Origin: Mediterranea massiliensis
GTDB taxonomy: Bacteria; Bacteroidota; Bacteroidia; Bacteroidales; Bacteroidaceae
Length of the DNA: 64,000 nucleotides
Assembly: GCA_015060685.1 (NCBI GenBank)
Contig: SUXZ01000006.1
Coordinates: 103,850-167,849 of the forward strand
Direction of reading: 5' to 3'
In this document: positions 1 to 7,795 of the stretch, one piece after another
Numbering within the stretch: the stretch's first letter is position 1
Layout: each line of letters begins with the position of its first letter
The notes under the pieces: model-generated
What the model saw: the letters and a program-made list of their open reading frames with translations, nothing else
Database searches by the model: none
Told to the model about the DNA's origin: nothing
Program-made: the position numbers and the translations under genes

Positions 1-1509
1 CTTTGGACTAACGACAAGGGAGAGGCTCACCAATACACCTACGCAGAACTGAAGGAGAAGACCGACCAGACGGCCGCCTACTTCCAAAACCTGGGCATCG
101 GACATGGCGACATGGTGATGCTCATCCTGAAACGTCGCATCGAGTTTTGGTTTTGTATCATTGCTTTGCACAAACTTGGAGCGGTGGTTATCCCGGCCAC
201 TCACCTGCTGACCAAGAAAGACATTGTATATCGATGCAATGCCGCCGATATCAAGATGATTGTGTGTGCCGGCGAAGAGGTGATTACCAAACACATCATC
301 GAAGCCATGCCGCAATCGCCATCGGTAGCGCACTTGGTGAGCATCGGTCCCGATATGCCCAAAGGTTTCAAAGACTTCCACGAAGGCATGAAGAATGCCG
401 CTCCTTTCGTGAAGCCCGAACATCCCAATAGCAACGACGACACCTCGCTGATGTACTTCACCAGCGGCACAACAGGCGAACCGAAGATGGTTGCCCACGA
501 CTTTACCTATCCGTTAGGCCACATCACAACAGGTTCGTTCTGGCACAATCTGCACGAGAACAGCCTCCACCTGACCATTGCCGATACCGGATGGGGCAAG
601 GCTGTTTGGGGCAAGCTATACGGACAGATGATTGCCGGTGCAAACATCTTTGTTTACGACCACGAGAAGTTTACACCTGCCGACATCTTGCAGAAGATTC
701 AAGATTGCCACATCACCTCGCTTTGTGCCCCTCCAACCATCTACCGCTTCTTGATTAAGGAGGACATCAGCAAGTACGACCTTTCGTCGTTGGAGTATTG
801 CACCACCGCCGGCGAAGCATTGAACTACTCGGTATATGAAACATTCCTAAACATCACGGGCATCCGCTTGATGGAGGGTTTTGGACAAACCGAAACCACT
901 CTGACATTAGGAACCTTCCCCTGGATGCAACCCAAGCCGGGAAGCATGGGCGTGCCCAATCCGCAATACGACATCGACCTGCTGACTCCCGACGGTCGTT
1001 CGGCCGAGGATGGCGAGCAGGGACAAATCGTCATCCGCACCGGCAAGGGCAAGCCATTAGGATTGTTCAAGGAGTATTATCGTGCCGCCGAGCTGACCGA
1101 AGATGCTTGGCACGATGACATCTACTACACCGGCGACGTGGCTTGGCGCGATGAAGACGGCTACTACTGGTTTGTAGGCCGTGCCGACGACGTTATCAAG
1201 AGTTCGGGCTACCGCATTGGGCCCTTCGAAGTGGAAAGTGCGTTGATGACTCACCCTGCCGTAGTGGAATGTGCCATCACCGGTGTGCCCGACGAGGTGC
1301 GCGGACAGGTGGTGAAAGCCACCATCATCCTTAGCAACAGCTACAAGGACAAGGCCGGAGAAGAACTGATTAAAGAGTTGCAAAACCACGTGAAGCGTGT
1401 AACTGCTCCTTATAAATATCCACGCGTCATCGAGTTCGTGGACGAACTTCCGAAAACCATCAGCGGAAAAATCCGCCGCGTGGAGATTCGGAAGAACGAC
1501 AATAAATAA
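1..1509 (+). CDS. AMP-dependent acyl-CoA synthetase, 5' end outside window
   Basis: The frame is open from the first base, so this is the C-terminal 502 residues of a protein whose start lies upstream. It belongs to the ANL adenylate-forming superfamily, which activates a carboxylic acid with ATP and transfers it to CoA. Visible motifs: the P-loop-like FTSGTTGEPK near nt 457-486, the GFGQTET adenine-binding motif near nt 877, the YTGD / GRADDVIKSSGYRIGP hinge region near nt 1126-1221, and the catalytic lysine of PKTISGKIRR at nt 1468-1470. The layout resembles acetyl- or medium-chain acyl-CoA synthetases of about 550 residues, so roughly 50 residues are missing. The substrate cannot be read from sequence. 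The next gene starts 13 bases downstream on the same strand, so co-transcription is likely. Confidence 0.9.
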   Translation, partial: LWTNDKGEAHQYTYAELKEKTDQTAAYFQNLGIGHGDMVMLILKRRIEFWFCIIALHKLGAVVIPATHLLTKKDIVYRCNAADIKMIVCAGEEVITKHIIEAMPQSPSVAHLVSIGPDMPKGFKDFHEGMKNAAPFVKPEHPNSNDDTSLMYFTSGTTGEPKMVAHDFTYPLGHITTGSFWHNLHENSLHLTIADTGWGKAVWGKLYGQMIAGANIFVYDHEKFTPADILQKIQDCHITSLCAPPTIYRFLIKEDISKYDLSSLEYCTTAGEALNYSVYETFLNITGIRLMEGFGQTETTLTLGTFPWMQPKPGSMGVPNPQYDIDLLTPDGRSAEDGEQGQIVIRTGKGKPLGLFKEYYRAAELTEDAWHDDIYYTGDVAWRDEDGYYWFVGRADDVIKSSGYRIGPFEVESALMTHPAVVECAITGVPDEVRGQVVKATIILSNSYKDKAGEELIKELQNHVKRVTAPYKYPRVIEFVDELPKTISGKIRRVEIRKNDNK

Positions 1510-1522
1510 TAATGCTTATACC

Positions 1523-3070
1523 ATGAAGAAATCTTTTGTTTCCATCATTATGCTATTGGCCATTGGCGTACAAGCCTTGGCACAAAGCAATGCCGTGAAG
1601 AAAATCATTGAAATGGGCACTACCGATAATCAGGTAATGCGCCATTTGGATATATTGACCAACCGCTTTGGCGGTCGCTTGGTAGGCTCGGATGCATACG
1701 AGAATGCGGCCGAGTGGATGCAACACGAATACAAGAAGTGGGGCATCGAAACTTACCAGGAAGAGGCGGGCGAAGTAAGCGTAGGTTTCAATCGCGGCCC
1801 TTGGTTTGGCCGATTGATTGGTGGCGACGAGCCTATGACCTTGCACTTTGCTACTCCCTCTTATACGGCCGGAACAAAGGGTGTGCAACGCGGACATGTA
1901 TTGATTGAACCTACCACCGAAGCCGAACTGAATCGCATGAAGCATGCCTTGAAGGGGGCTTGGGTATTGGTATCGGGCACCAATAGCGGATGGCCCGTGG
2001 GCCACTCGTTGAAGAACGATTCGCTACGAGCCGCCATCAAAGCCGAAAACAAATTGGTAGCACCCTACAACGATTCTATCCGCCGGGCAAACTACATGAA
2101 CGGCACCAACCTGCCATTGAAACAATTGCGCACCTTCCCGGCACTCTACTACGACGAAATGGTGGAAGCCGGTGTATTGGGATTCATCCAATCATCTGCC
2201 GTGCCAATCCGCGCCCTCTACGACCGTCCTATGCTGAACGAGCAAAAGCCCGACTTCGACCACTTGCCCGAAGTGTGCGACATCAAACTGGACGAGAATC
2301 AATTTGCCAAGATTTATAAGATGGCGAAAGAGCGTCGCGACTTCTGGTTGGAGTTCGACATCCGCAACCACTTCAAGATTGGCCCCGTAAAGTATCATAA
2401 TGTTATCGGCGCTATCCGCGGTTCGAAGTATCCCGACGAATATGTCATCATCAGCGGTCACCTCGATGCTTTCGATGTAGCTACCGGTGGTGTGGATTGT
2501 GGCACCGGCATCGGCCCGATGATGGAAGCCGCCCGACTGATTGCCCTCTCGGGTGCCAAGCCCAAGCGCACCATCCTGTTTGTGGCCTTTGCCGCCGAAG
2601 AGTTTGGATTGCTTGGCGCACAAGCTTACGTGAAACGCCACGAGAAGGAGTTGAAGAAGATTTCCAACCTCTTCAACCGCGACGGAGGCCCTACCCCACC
2701 CGTAGGTATCAGTGTGCCGCAAGCCATGTACGACGACTTCGTGAAGATTTGCGAGCCTATCAAAGAGATTAATCCCGACTATCCGTTCGAGGTAACCGTG
2801 GCCAAGCCGCGCAAGCGCCCAACCGACTTTGGTGGTACGGACGCTACCGTCTTCGCCGTGGCCGGTGTGCCTACCTACGAATTCCGCACAAGCGACTTCA
2901 AAGGGTATAACTTCGACTATGGTGAGATTTGGCATACCGATCGCGACCTGTACAACAAGAACATCCCCGAATACCAAGAGCACACCGCCGTTGTTACCGC
3001 TATCGTTGCACTTGGCGTGGCCAACCTCGACCATTTGCTTTCCAGAGAGGGAATGTTCATCGAAGAATAA
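1523..3070 (+). CDS. Secreted M28-family zinc aminopeptidase
   Basis: A 515-residue protein with a signal peptide ending near AQS (residues 1-21), so probably periplasmic or exported. A long N-terminal region, probably holding a PA-like insert, leads into an M28 di-zinc peptidase domain. Zinc ligands expected for M28 are present: His313 and Asp315 in SGHLDAF, the bridging Asp of GGVDCGTG near 325, the Glu pair of AAEEFG at 359-360, Asp in NRDGG, and a late His in EIWHTDRD. Family members release N-terminal residues or cleave dipeptides, as carboxypeptidase Q-like and aminopeptidase S-like enzymes do. It sits 13 bases after the acyl-CoA synthetase and 20 bases before pncB. The exact specificity is unknown. 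Confidence 0.88.
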   Translation: MKKSFVSIIMLLAIGVQALAQSNAVKKIIEMGTTDNQVMRHLDILTNRFGGRLVGSDAYENAAEWMQHEYKKWGIETYQEEAGEVSVGFNRGPWFGRLIGGDEPMTLHFATPSYTAGTKGVQRGHVLIEPTTEAELNRMKHALKGAWVLVSGTNSGWPVGHSLKNDSLRAAIKAENKLVAPYNDSIRRANYMNGTNLPLKQLRTFPALYYDEMVEAGVLGFIQSSAVPIRALYDRPMLNEQKPDFDHLPEVCDIKLDENQFAKIYKMAKERRDFWLEFDIRNHFKIGPVKYHNVIGAIRGSKYPDEYVIISGHLDAFDVATGGVDCGTGIGPMMEAARLIALSGAKPKRTILFVAFAAEEFGLLGAQAYVKRHEKELKKISNLFNRDGGPTPPVGISVPQAMYDDFVKICEPIKEINPDYPFEVTVAKPRKRPTDFGGTDATVFAVAGVPTYEFRTSDFKGYNFDYGEIWHTDRDLYNKNIPEYQEHTAVVTAIVALGVANLDHLLSREGMFIEE

Positions 3071-3090
3071 CCCTTAAACCCATACCCACT

Positions 3091-4302
3091 ATGAAAGCCA
3101 TTGTCAATCACTTTACCGACAACGACCTATACACCTTTACCTGCATGTACTACATCTTGCAGAAGTATCCGCGGGCAGAGGTGGCCTATCAGTTTTTCGA
3201 TCGTAACCATACGAAATATCCGCAAGGATTCGACGCACTTCTTCGCGAGCAGCTACAACACATGGAAGAGGTAGTGATAACCGAAGAGGAGATAGCATTC
3301 ATGACGAAATCCTTCCCCTTCCTTCCCTATTGGTTTATCAACGTCTTCTTGCGGGGCTATCGCTTCAACCCCAATGAACTGACCATTGCGCAAGACGAAG
3401 AGGGCCATCTCAGCATCAGCGTGCAAGGGCGTTGGTGGTCGGCCATCATGTGGGAAATGCCTATCCTGGCCACTATATCCGAACTGATGCATACGCTGAA
3501 CGGCGATGCCGGAAAGTACCAGGCCGAACACGAGTACGAGAAATCGTATCAGAAAGGTCGTGCCATTTGGGAGAATGGTTTGACGTTGGGCGATATGGGT
3601 ACTCGCCGACGCTTCTCGTTTGCCCATCAAGAGCGGGTTATCGATGCGTTGATAGCCTCCTATCGCGACGTGGTGAAGGAGACGGAAGGCAAATGCGGTA
3701 AGTTTACTGGCACATCAAACGTCTATTTCGCTATGAAGAAGGGCATCCCTTGCCTAGGTACCATGTCTCACCAATGCATCAGCTTCGAGGAGGTGGTAAG
3801 CGGTGTGATAGAGTGCAACTACAACGTCATGAACAAGTGGTCGGAGGTGTACGACGGCAACGTAGGTATCTTCCTTTACGATTGCTTTGGCGACGATGTT
3901 TTCTTCAACAACCTATCCAAGCGCATGGCAATGACCTTCAGCGGTCTTCGCATAGATAGTGGTGTGGAGGAAGAGCAAGTGGATAAGATTGTAGCGAAGT
4001 ATAAGCAGTTGGGTATCGACCCAATGACGAAGCAAGCCGTTTTCAGCAACGGACTGAACATTGAGCGCGCCATCGAGATTCATCGTTATTGCCAGGGCAA
4101 GATTACCGATAGCTATGGTGTGGGCACCTTCCTTACGTGCGACGTTACCGATTGCAAGCCGATGAACATTGTCGTTAAGTTGGTTAGTGGCCGCATCACC
4201 GAATCGCGCGAGTGGCATCCATGCGTCAAGCTTTCGTGCGACAAGGGCAAAACGCTTGGCGACAAGAAGAAGTGCGAGTACTTGCTTTCGATATTAGGAT
4301 AG
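3091..4302 (+). CDS. pncB: Nicotinate phosphoribosyltransferase
   Basis: A 403-residue cytosolic enzyme that makes nicotinate mononucleotide from nicotinate and PRPP in the Preiss-Handler NAD salvage route. The N-terminus MKAIVNHFTDNDLYTFTCMY and the GTMSHQ segment, with the His that is phosphorylated in this family, match PncB. RRRFS and the FTGTSNVYFA stretch also fit, and the length equals that of E. coli PncB (about 400). The frame is open further upstream to 2929, but that would overlap the peptidase gene by about 140 bases. The ATG at 3091 gives the canonical N-terminus and was chosen. It follows the peptidase gene by 20 bases, so it is probably transcribed with it. Confidence 0.93.
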   Translation: MKAIVNHFTDNDLYTFTCMYYILQKYPRAEVAYQFFDRNHTKYPQGFDALLREQLQHMEEVVITEEEIAFMTKSFPFLPYWFINVFLRGYRFNPNELTIAQDEEGHLSISVQGRWWSAIMWEMPILATISELMHTLNGDAGKYQAEHEYEKSYQKGRAIWENGLTLGDMGTRRRFSFAHQERVIDALIASYRDVVKETEGKCGKFTGTSNVYFAMKKGIPCLGTMSHQCISFEEVVSGVIECNYNVMNKWSEVYDGNVGIFLYDCFGDDVFFNNLSKRMAMTFSGLRIDSGVEEEQVDKIVAKYKQLGIDPMTKQAVFSNGLNIERAIEIHRYCQGKITDSYGVGTFLTCDVTDCKPMNIVVKLVSGRITESREWHPCVKLSCDKGKTLGDKKKCEYLLSILG

Positions 4303-4330
4303 AAGGAGGAGAATTGAAATGAATTCCGCC

Positions 4331-4380
4331 ACCAAATTCCCCTCCTTCGGGAAGGAGGGGTGCCTTTAGGTGGGGTGGTA
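4331..4380. repeat. GC-rich REP-like palindrome between convergent genes
   Basis: CCCCTCCTTC (4339-4348), two bases, then GAAGGAGGGG (4351-4360) form a perfect 10-base stem. An ACC-rich left flank faces a GGTGGGGTGG right flank, so the hairpin could extend. It lies between the stop of pncB and the stop of the minus-strand small gene, where a bidirectional terminator would be expected. The composition resembles extragenic palindromes scattered through Bacteroidota genomes (from memory, not searched). Confidence 0.6.
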
Positions 4381-4394
4381 GGTTAAGGAAAACT

Positions 4395-4598
4395 CTATTT
4401 CTTTTTGAAAACTGCCGCTAAAAGAGAAGAAACAAGGATGTAAAGGGGCACAAAGATTACAAAACCTATCAATGTTTCGGGCATGGAAAGGAACTCTCCT
4501 TTTATTAAAGGATAGACTATCACCATAACAATAGCCAAAACTACCGATTCGATAGCCCAAATCTTTAAATTTCTTTTTTGTTCTTGCGATAACGCCAT
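4395..4598 (-). CDS. Small two-helix membrane protein, unknown function
   Basis: A 67-residue protein with two hydrophobic helices, about residues 15-30 (AIESVVLAIVMVIVYPLI) and 43-63 (IGFVIFVPLYILVSSLLA). It has a charged N-terminus and ends KKK, as expected for an inner-membrane hairpin with both ends in the cytoplasm. No family recognised. Its reality is supported by a well-formed promoter on the same strand (TTTG, 19 bases, TAGCTTTG) that would start transcription about 24 bases before the ATG. It is convergent with pncB. Confidence 0.65.
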   Translation of the reverse strand: MALSQEQKRNLKIWAIESVVLAIVMVIVYPLIKGEFLSMPETLIGFVIFVPLYILVSSLLAAVFKKK

Positions 4599-4628
4599 AA
4601 ATTGTTCATCGTTTGATTTTTAGTTTTG

Positions 4629-4659
4629 CAAAGCTAACGATAATTTCCAAAAAATCAAA
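4629..4659 (-). promoter_or_regulatory. Promoter of the small membrane protein gene
   Basis: Read on the minus strand: -33 box TTTG (4656-4659), 19-base spacer, -7 box TAGCTTTG (4629-4636). This matches the Bacteroidota sigma consensus TTTG-N19-TAnnTTTG. Confidence 0.6.
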
Positions 4660-4691
4660 TGTTACCTTATTATTTCGATTACTAAACCCCT

Positions 4692-4816
4692 GCGTCTGAA
4701 AGACGCGGCATGTTCTCTTTCGCGTCTTTACAGACGCTTATATAAAAGGTGGAAACACTTCATTACCCACGGGCTTAAAAGCCCGCGGCTATTGAGAATC
4801 CTCGTCTTTCAGACGA
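4692..4816. repeat. Cluster of four short palindromes
   Basis: Four hairpins within 125 bases: GCGTCT-gaa-AGACGC (4692-4706), GCGTCT-ttac-AGACGC (4722-4737), CGGGCTT-aa-AAGCCCG (4770-4785) and TCGTCT-ttc-AGACGA (4802-4816). Three share the GTCT/AGAC stem with different loops. They form the non-coding stretch between the small membrane gene and the leader RNA promoter. The arrangement resembles REP-type extragenic repeats. No transposase is nearby. Confidence 0.6.
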
Positions 4817-4850
4817 AGGTAACTTCATTTATAGTTTAATACATCAAGAA

Positions 4851-4881
4851 TTTGTTTATTTGATAAATAGCGCTAACTTTG
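4851..4881 (+). promoter_or_regulatory. Promoter of the first leader RNA / 5164 gene
   Basis: TTTG (4851-4854), 19-base spacer, TAACTTTG (4874-4881): an exact match to the Bacteroidota promoter consensus. Transcription would begin near 4888, about 276 bases before the coding start, so the long leader must be transcribed. Confidence 0.65.
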
Positions 4882-4887
4882 TGGCGT

Positions 4888-5113
4888 TCTTCGGAACAAA
4901 ACATATTAGTTAAAGGGCGTTTAGCAATATTATCCTCTATTGAAATCTGGACAATTTCGACTTGTGGATAATGGGCAATTAAACGTCCACGTCTGTGATA
5001 TTATATCCCTCTGGGATTGTTATATCATTGGGCGTGGGCTTTGCTTATTATACAAGTCGGGCAGTCCAGAGCCTCAATAGAATAATAAGCTAAAGTTCCC
5101 ACGCCTTGTTTTT
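4888..5113 (+). ncRNA. Structured leader RNA, copy 1, ending in a terminator-like hairpin
   Basis: Seen directly: GGGCGTTTA (4915-4923) can pair with TAAACGTCC (4980-4988). GATATTATATCCC (4997-5009) can pair with GGGATTGTTATATC (5013-5026). GGCGTGGG (5031-5038) is complementary to CCCACGCC (5098-5105) and encloses a second stem GCTTATTAT (5043-5051) / ATAATAAGC (5082-5090). The outer stem is followed by TTGTTTTT, as in an intrinsic terminator. GTCCACG (4985-4991) could instead pair with CGTGGGC (5033-5039), so the terminator stem has a competitor. The loop core TCGGGCAGTCCAGAGCCT (5057-5074) recurs in the leader at 16421-16439. Interpretation as an attenuator, or as a small RNA, is inference. 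I do not recognise a named RNA family. Confidence 0.55.
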
Positions 5114-5163
5114 GTATAATGCTTTCTTAGGGAGCTGGATAGCACAAAACAAATAAAATAGTT

Positions 5164-5721
5164 ATGAAAACAATTAAACGTTTGTTGGTTATTGCACTCA
5201 TTGCTCTTTATCCAACTCTAACTTATGGACAAACACCAGAACCAGAATTCATAGGTGAGGCCTATTGGGAAAAAGCAGATGGAAGCTATGTCCAATTAGG
5301 AAAGGAATTAGGTGCATACACATCTGGTATGTCTTGGAAATCAAACTCGTGGAATGCTTTTTCTTTAGAATTAACTGGCAAGAATGCTAAAGTGAGAATT
5401 CCTTCAGGAGAATCTGTTAAATTTATCATCCGAGCTGTAGATAATAATTCAGACCCAATAAGTATGATTAGAATTTACCGCTTTAACACGAGCAGAAAGA
5501 AAAGAAAGACTGTATTGTCAGAAGACAATTCGGGAACTTTAATGAAAAGCCGGACTCATACCAAAAACCAACTTGTATTCAGCGGTAAGAAGTATGGTTC
5601 ATCTTCATACTTAATTACATTGGATGATTTAACACCAGGTGAATATGGAATCGTAATAACAAATCCTAACAATGTAGATGAAAAAAGAACTGTAGTAGCA
5701 TGTTTTGGAGTTGACAAATAA
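5164..5721 (+). CDS. Secreted protein of unknown function
   Basis: A 185-residue protein with a clear signal peptide (KRLLVIALIALYPTLTYG, cleavage before QTPEP). The mature part is beta-rich and polar, with repeated Gly/Ser/Thr segments and a late YLITLDDLTPGEYGIVITNP stretch that suggests a small beta-sandwich. No family recognised and no catalytic motif seen. The gene is clearly more AT-rich than the housekeeping genes on either side, which could mean recent acquisition. It is preceded by a long structured leader and followed after 2 bases by a second small gene, so the two form one unit. Confidence 0.7.
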   Translation: MKTIKRLLVIALIALYPTLTYGQTPEPEFIGEAYWEKADGSYVQLGKELGAYTSGMSWKSNSWNAFSLELTGKNAKVRIPSGESVKFIIRAVDNNSDPISMIRIYRFNTSRKKRKTVLSEDNSGTLMKSRTHTKNQLVFSGKKYGSSSYLITLDDLTPGEYGIVITNPNNVDEKRTVVACFGVDK

Positions 5722-5723
5722 CC

Positions 5724-5945
5724 ATGAAAGATTTATATTTAAATGAAGGTGACATTGTTAAAGACAAAGAAACCGGCCAAGAATGGGAAGTAATAAGATA
5801 TACAGAAAGATTTACAGGTTCAATTAGTATGGAAAAAACTGAAATTGTCTATTGTCGTAATCTGCAATCTGGAACAAAAGAACGTTTTCCACAAGACGAG
5901 TTAGTTTTTGTAAAATCTAATCATCCTCCATTTATCATTGAATAA
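5724..5945 (+). CDS. Small hypothetical protein
   Basis: 73 residues with no signal peptide or membrane segment. The N-terminal half (EGDIVKDKETGQEWEVIRYT) looks like a small SH3-like beta-barrel that sets a width or interaction surface, but this is only an impression. It starts 2 bases after the stop of the secreted protein gene, shares its AT-rich composition and is followed by a strong terminator, so it is read as the last gene of a two-gene operon. Function unknown. Confidence 0.6.
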   Translation: MKDLYLNEGDIVKDKETGQEWEVIRYTERFTGSISMEKTEIVYCRNLQSGTKERFPQDELVFVKSNHPPFIIE

Positions 5946-5978
5946 AATACTATTATTCAAAATAACTGATTGTAAGCG

Positions 5979-6024
5979 AATCGGCAAAATGGCTTGACAA
6001 AAGGGCTGTTTTGCCGATTTTTGC
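5979..6024 (+). terminator. Terminator after the 5164-5945 gene pair
   Basis: AATCGGCAAAA (5979-5989) and TTTTGCCGATT (6009-6019) form a perfect 11-base stem with a 19-base loop, followed by TTTTG. Confidence 0.6.
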
Positions 6025-6044
6025 TAACCGGGCAGTTTTTCAAA

Positions 6045-6300
6045 ATGCTTCGGAAAGAGAGAGAAATGGAGCTATTTTAAGCAAAAAACAGGGGTAAAAA
6101 GGAGAAAAAAAGGAGGTTTGAAGAACAAATAGTTCACTTCAACCGAACAAATAGTTTGCGTCTGAAGTGTTTGTTCGGTGGAAATGCGGAACAAAGGTTA
6201 TACCTTTTGGGGTAAAACCTTTAACCTTTCGGGGCAAAAGGTTTAATCTAATGGGGTAAAAGGTTAAACCTCTGCCTAAAAAGCATTGAAAATGGCAAGA
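6045..6300. repeat. Non-coding gap with iterated short repeats
   Basis: No credible gene lies between 5946 and 6474. GAACAAATAGTT occurs at 6123-6134 and 6145-6156. ACCGAACAAA (near 6143) is inverted as TTTGTTCGGT (near 6170). Between about 6195 and 6275 the motif GGGGYAAAA occurs three times, alternating with AGGTTTAA/AACCTTTAA-like segments. 6300-6470 shows nothing I can interpret. Confidence 0.5.
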
Positions 6301-6474
6301 TTTCAAACTATTTACCATGCAACGGAAGTGTTAAATTTGCGGTTATCTAACTGATACAAAGCAAGGTAAGCCGTTTTTCGTTTCAATATTCTGCATAGTG
6401 CTTTACGTTGCTTCGAAATAGAGGATTCTCAAGCGGTTCGATTATCATTTTGTCAGGAAGTGACATTTTGATAG

Positions 6475-6510
6475 AAACAAAAAAGCGACGATTGAAATTC
6501 AATCATCGCT
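6475..6510 (-). terminator. Terminator of the tRNA operon
   Basis: On the minus strand a 13-base stem (6498-6510 with 6484-6496, one mismatch) is followed by CTTTTTTG. It lies just downstream of tRNA-Pro. Confidence 0.6.
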
Positions 6511-6518
6511 GAGTTTTG

Positions 6519-6591
6519 TCGGAATGAGGCGACTCGAACGCCCGACCCCTACGTCCCGAACGTAGTGCGCTACCAACTGCGCTACATTCCG
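6519..6591 (-). tRNA. tRNA-Pro (anticodon CGG)
   Basis: The minus strand folds into a complete cloverleaf. Acceptor CGGAATG pairs with CATTCCG, the D-arm contains AGTTGGTA, anticodon stem CTACG/CGTAG encloses TTCGGGA with anticodon CGG, and the T-loop is TTCGAGT. CCA is not encoded. The discriminator base is A. Confidence 0.93.
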
Positions 6592-6609
6592 ATACCCTTT
6601 CGGGAGAGG

Positions 6610-6682
6610 TGGTGCCACCAGGAATCGAACCGGGGACACAAGGATTTTCAGTCCTTTGCTCTACCAACTGAGCTATGGCACC
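6610..6682 (-). tRNA. tRNA-Phe (anticodon GAA)
   Basis: The minus strand gives a full cloverleaf. Acceptor GGTGCCA pairs with TGGCACC, anticodon stem AAGGA/TCCTT encloses CTGAAAA with anticodon GAA, and the T-loop is TTCGATT. It lies 18 bases upstream of tRNA-Pro on the same strand. One promoter and one terminator bracket the pair. Confidence 0.95.
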
Positions 6683-6696
6683 TTGGTTTGCGGATG

Positions 6697-6725
6697 CAAA
6701 GATAGATATTTTTTATTAACTACAA
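6697..6725 (-). promoter_or_regulatory. Promoter of the tRNA-Phe/tRNA-Pro operon
   Basis: Minus strand: TTG (6723-6725), 18-base spacer, TATCTTTG (6697-6704), about 15 bases ahead of the tRNA-Phe 5' end. Confidence 0.55.
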
Positions 6726-6783
6726 GTAATTAACCCGCTTTTTTATCGAATTTGCCCGAAAGACAAGGATTAAAAAGGATACC

Positions 6784-6815
6784 TTTCAGAATCTGCGATT
6801 TTTTCCGTAAGTTTG
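6784..6815 (+). promoter_or_regulatory. Promoter of the S1-domain protein gene
   Basis: TTTC (6784-6787), 20-base spacer, TAAGTTTG (6808-6815). Transcription would start near 6822. This rules out the upstream in-frame ATG at 6752 and supports the start at 6833. Confidence 0.5.
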
Positions 6816-6832
6816 CCGACAAAGAGATAACT

Positions 6833-7681
6833 ATGAGCATAGAATTAGGAAAACTAAACACACTCAGTGTGGTAAAGGAAGTAGAGTTTGGCATGTACTT
6901 GGATGGCGGGGAAGAAGGCGAAATCTTGCTACCCACGCGCTATGTACCCGAAGGATGCCAAGTGGGCGATAAGTTACAGGTGTTCCTCTACCTCGACCAG
7001 GACGAGCGGTTGATAGCCACCACCCTGACACCCTACGTACAAGTGGGCCAATTTGCCTACTTGGAAGTGGCGTGGGTAAACCAGTATGGTGCCTTCTTAA
7101 AGTGGGGATTAATGAAAGACCTCTTCTGCCCCTTCCGCGAGCAGAAGGCAAAGATGGAGGTGGGCAAACGATACATGATTCATGCACACCTGGACGACGA
7201 GAGCTACCGCATCGTGGCCTCGGCAAAGGTGGAGCGTTACTTCTCGAAAGAGGCACCCGACTACCAACCGAACGAAGAGGTGGAAGCCGTCATCTGGCAA
7301 AAGAGTGACTTAGGATATAAGGCCATCATCAACCACCGCCACACCGGTCTGCTATACGAAAGCGAGATTTTCCAGCATCTGCACATCGGTCAGCGCGTAA
7401 AGGCCTACATCAAGCAGGTGCGCCCCGACGGGAAGATTGACCTCTGCCTGCAAAAGCCGGGCATGGAGAAGGTGAGCGACTTCTCGGAAATTCTGCTCAG
7501 CCGCATCCAAACACAAGGAGGATTCATCCCCCTACACGACAAATCGCCCGCAGAAGAAATCTATGCCCTGTTCGGCGTCAGCAAGAAGACATTCAAGAAA
7601 GCCGTCGGCGACTTGTACAAGCAACGCCTGATTACCCTGCACGACGACGGCCTCCGCTTGGTAAATCCCCATCAAGTTTAG
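6833..7681 (+). CDS. CvfB-like S1-domain RNA-binding protein
   Basis: A 282-residue cytosolic protein of the CvfB/YitL type. Tandem S1-like OB folds are seen (residues about 5-60, 63-125 and 135-210, with GEILLPTRYVP and GAFLKWGLMKDLFCPF). A C-terminal winged-helix segment (about 215-280, FGVSKKTFKKAVGDLYKQ) is typical of the family. Members bind RNA and influence expression of virulence or surface genes in Firmicutes. The role in Bacteroidota is not established. Start chosen at 6833 because the -7 box lies at 6808-6815 and AAAGAG precedes the ATG. A longer frame begins at 6752 but would be upstream of the transcript. The gene is divergent from the tRNA operon. Confidence 0.85.
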   Translation: MSIELGKLNTLSVVKEVEFGMYLDGGEEGEILLPTRYVPEGCQVGDKLQVFLYLDQDERLIATTLTPYVQVGQFAYLEVAWVNQYGAFLKWGLMKDLFCPFREQKAKMEVGKRYMIHAHLDDESYRIVASAKVERYFSKEAPDYQPNEEVEAVIWQKSDLGYKAIINHRHTGLLYESEIFQHLHIGQRVKAYIKQVRPDGKIDLCLQKPGMEKVSDFSEILLSRIQTQGGFIPLHDKSPAEEIYALFGVSKKTFKKAVGDLYKQRLITLHDDGLRLVNPHQV

Positions 7682-7795
7682 GGATTTCCCTATCAACAAA
7701 TAGAGGAAAACTCTGCGACGGCAAAAAGTTTTCCCTTACCTTTGTCTCAACAAAAAGAGATAAACAGATTGTTGAACACTAAAATTTGATGAATT

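Noticed and set aside
2192..3034. 280-residue open frame on the minus strand
   Set aside because: It is a shadow of the M28 peptidase gene, with no recognisable domain or promoter.
2929..3090. Upstream extension of pncB
   Set aside because: It would overlap the peptidase gene out of frame. The canonical PncB N-terminus starts at 3091.
4888..5113. Leader RNA considered as tmRNA, RNase P RNA or 6S RNA
   Set aside because: None of the hallmark segments of tmRNA or RNase P RNA is present, there is no long 6S-like helix with a central bubble, and a protein gene follows directly.
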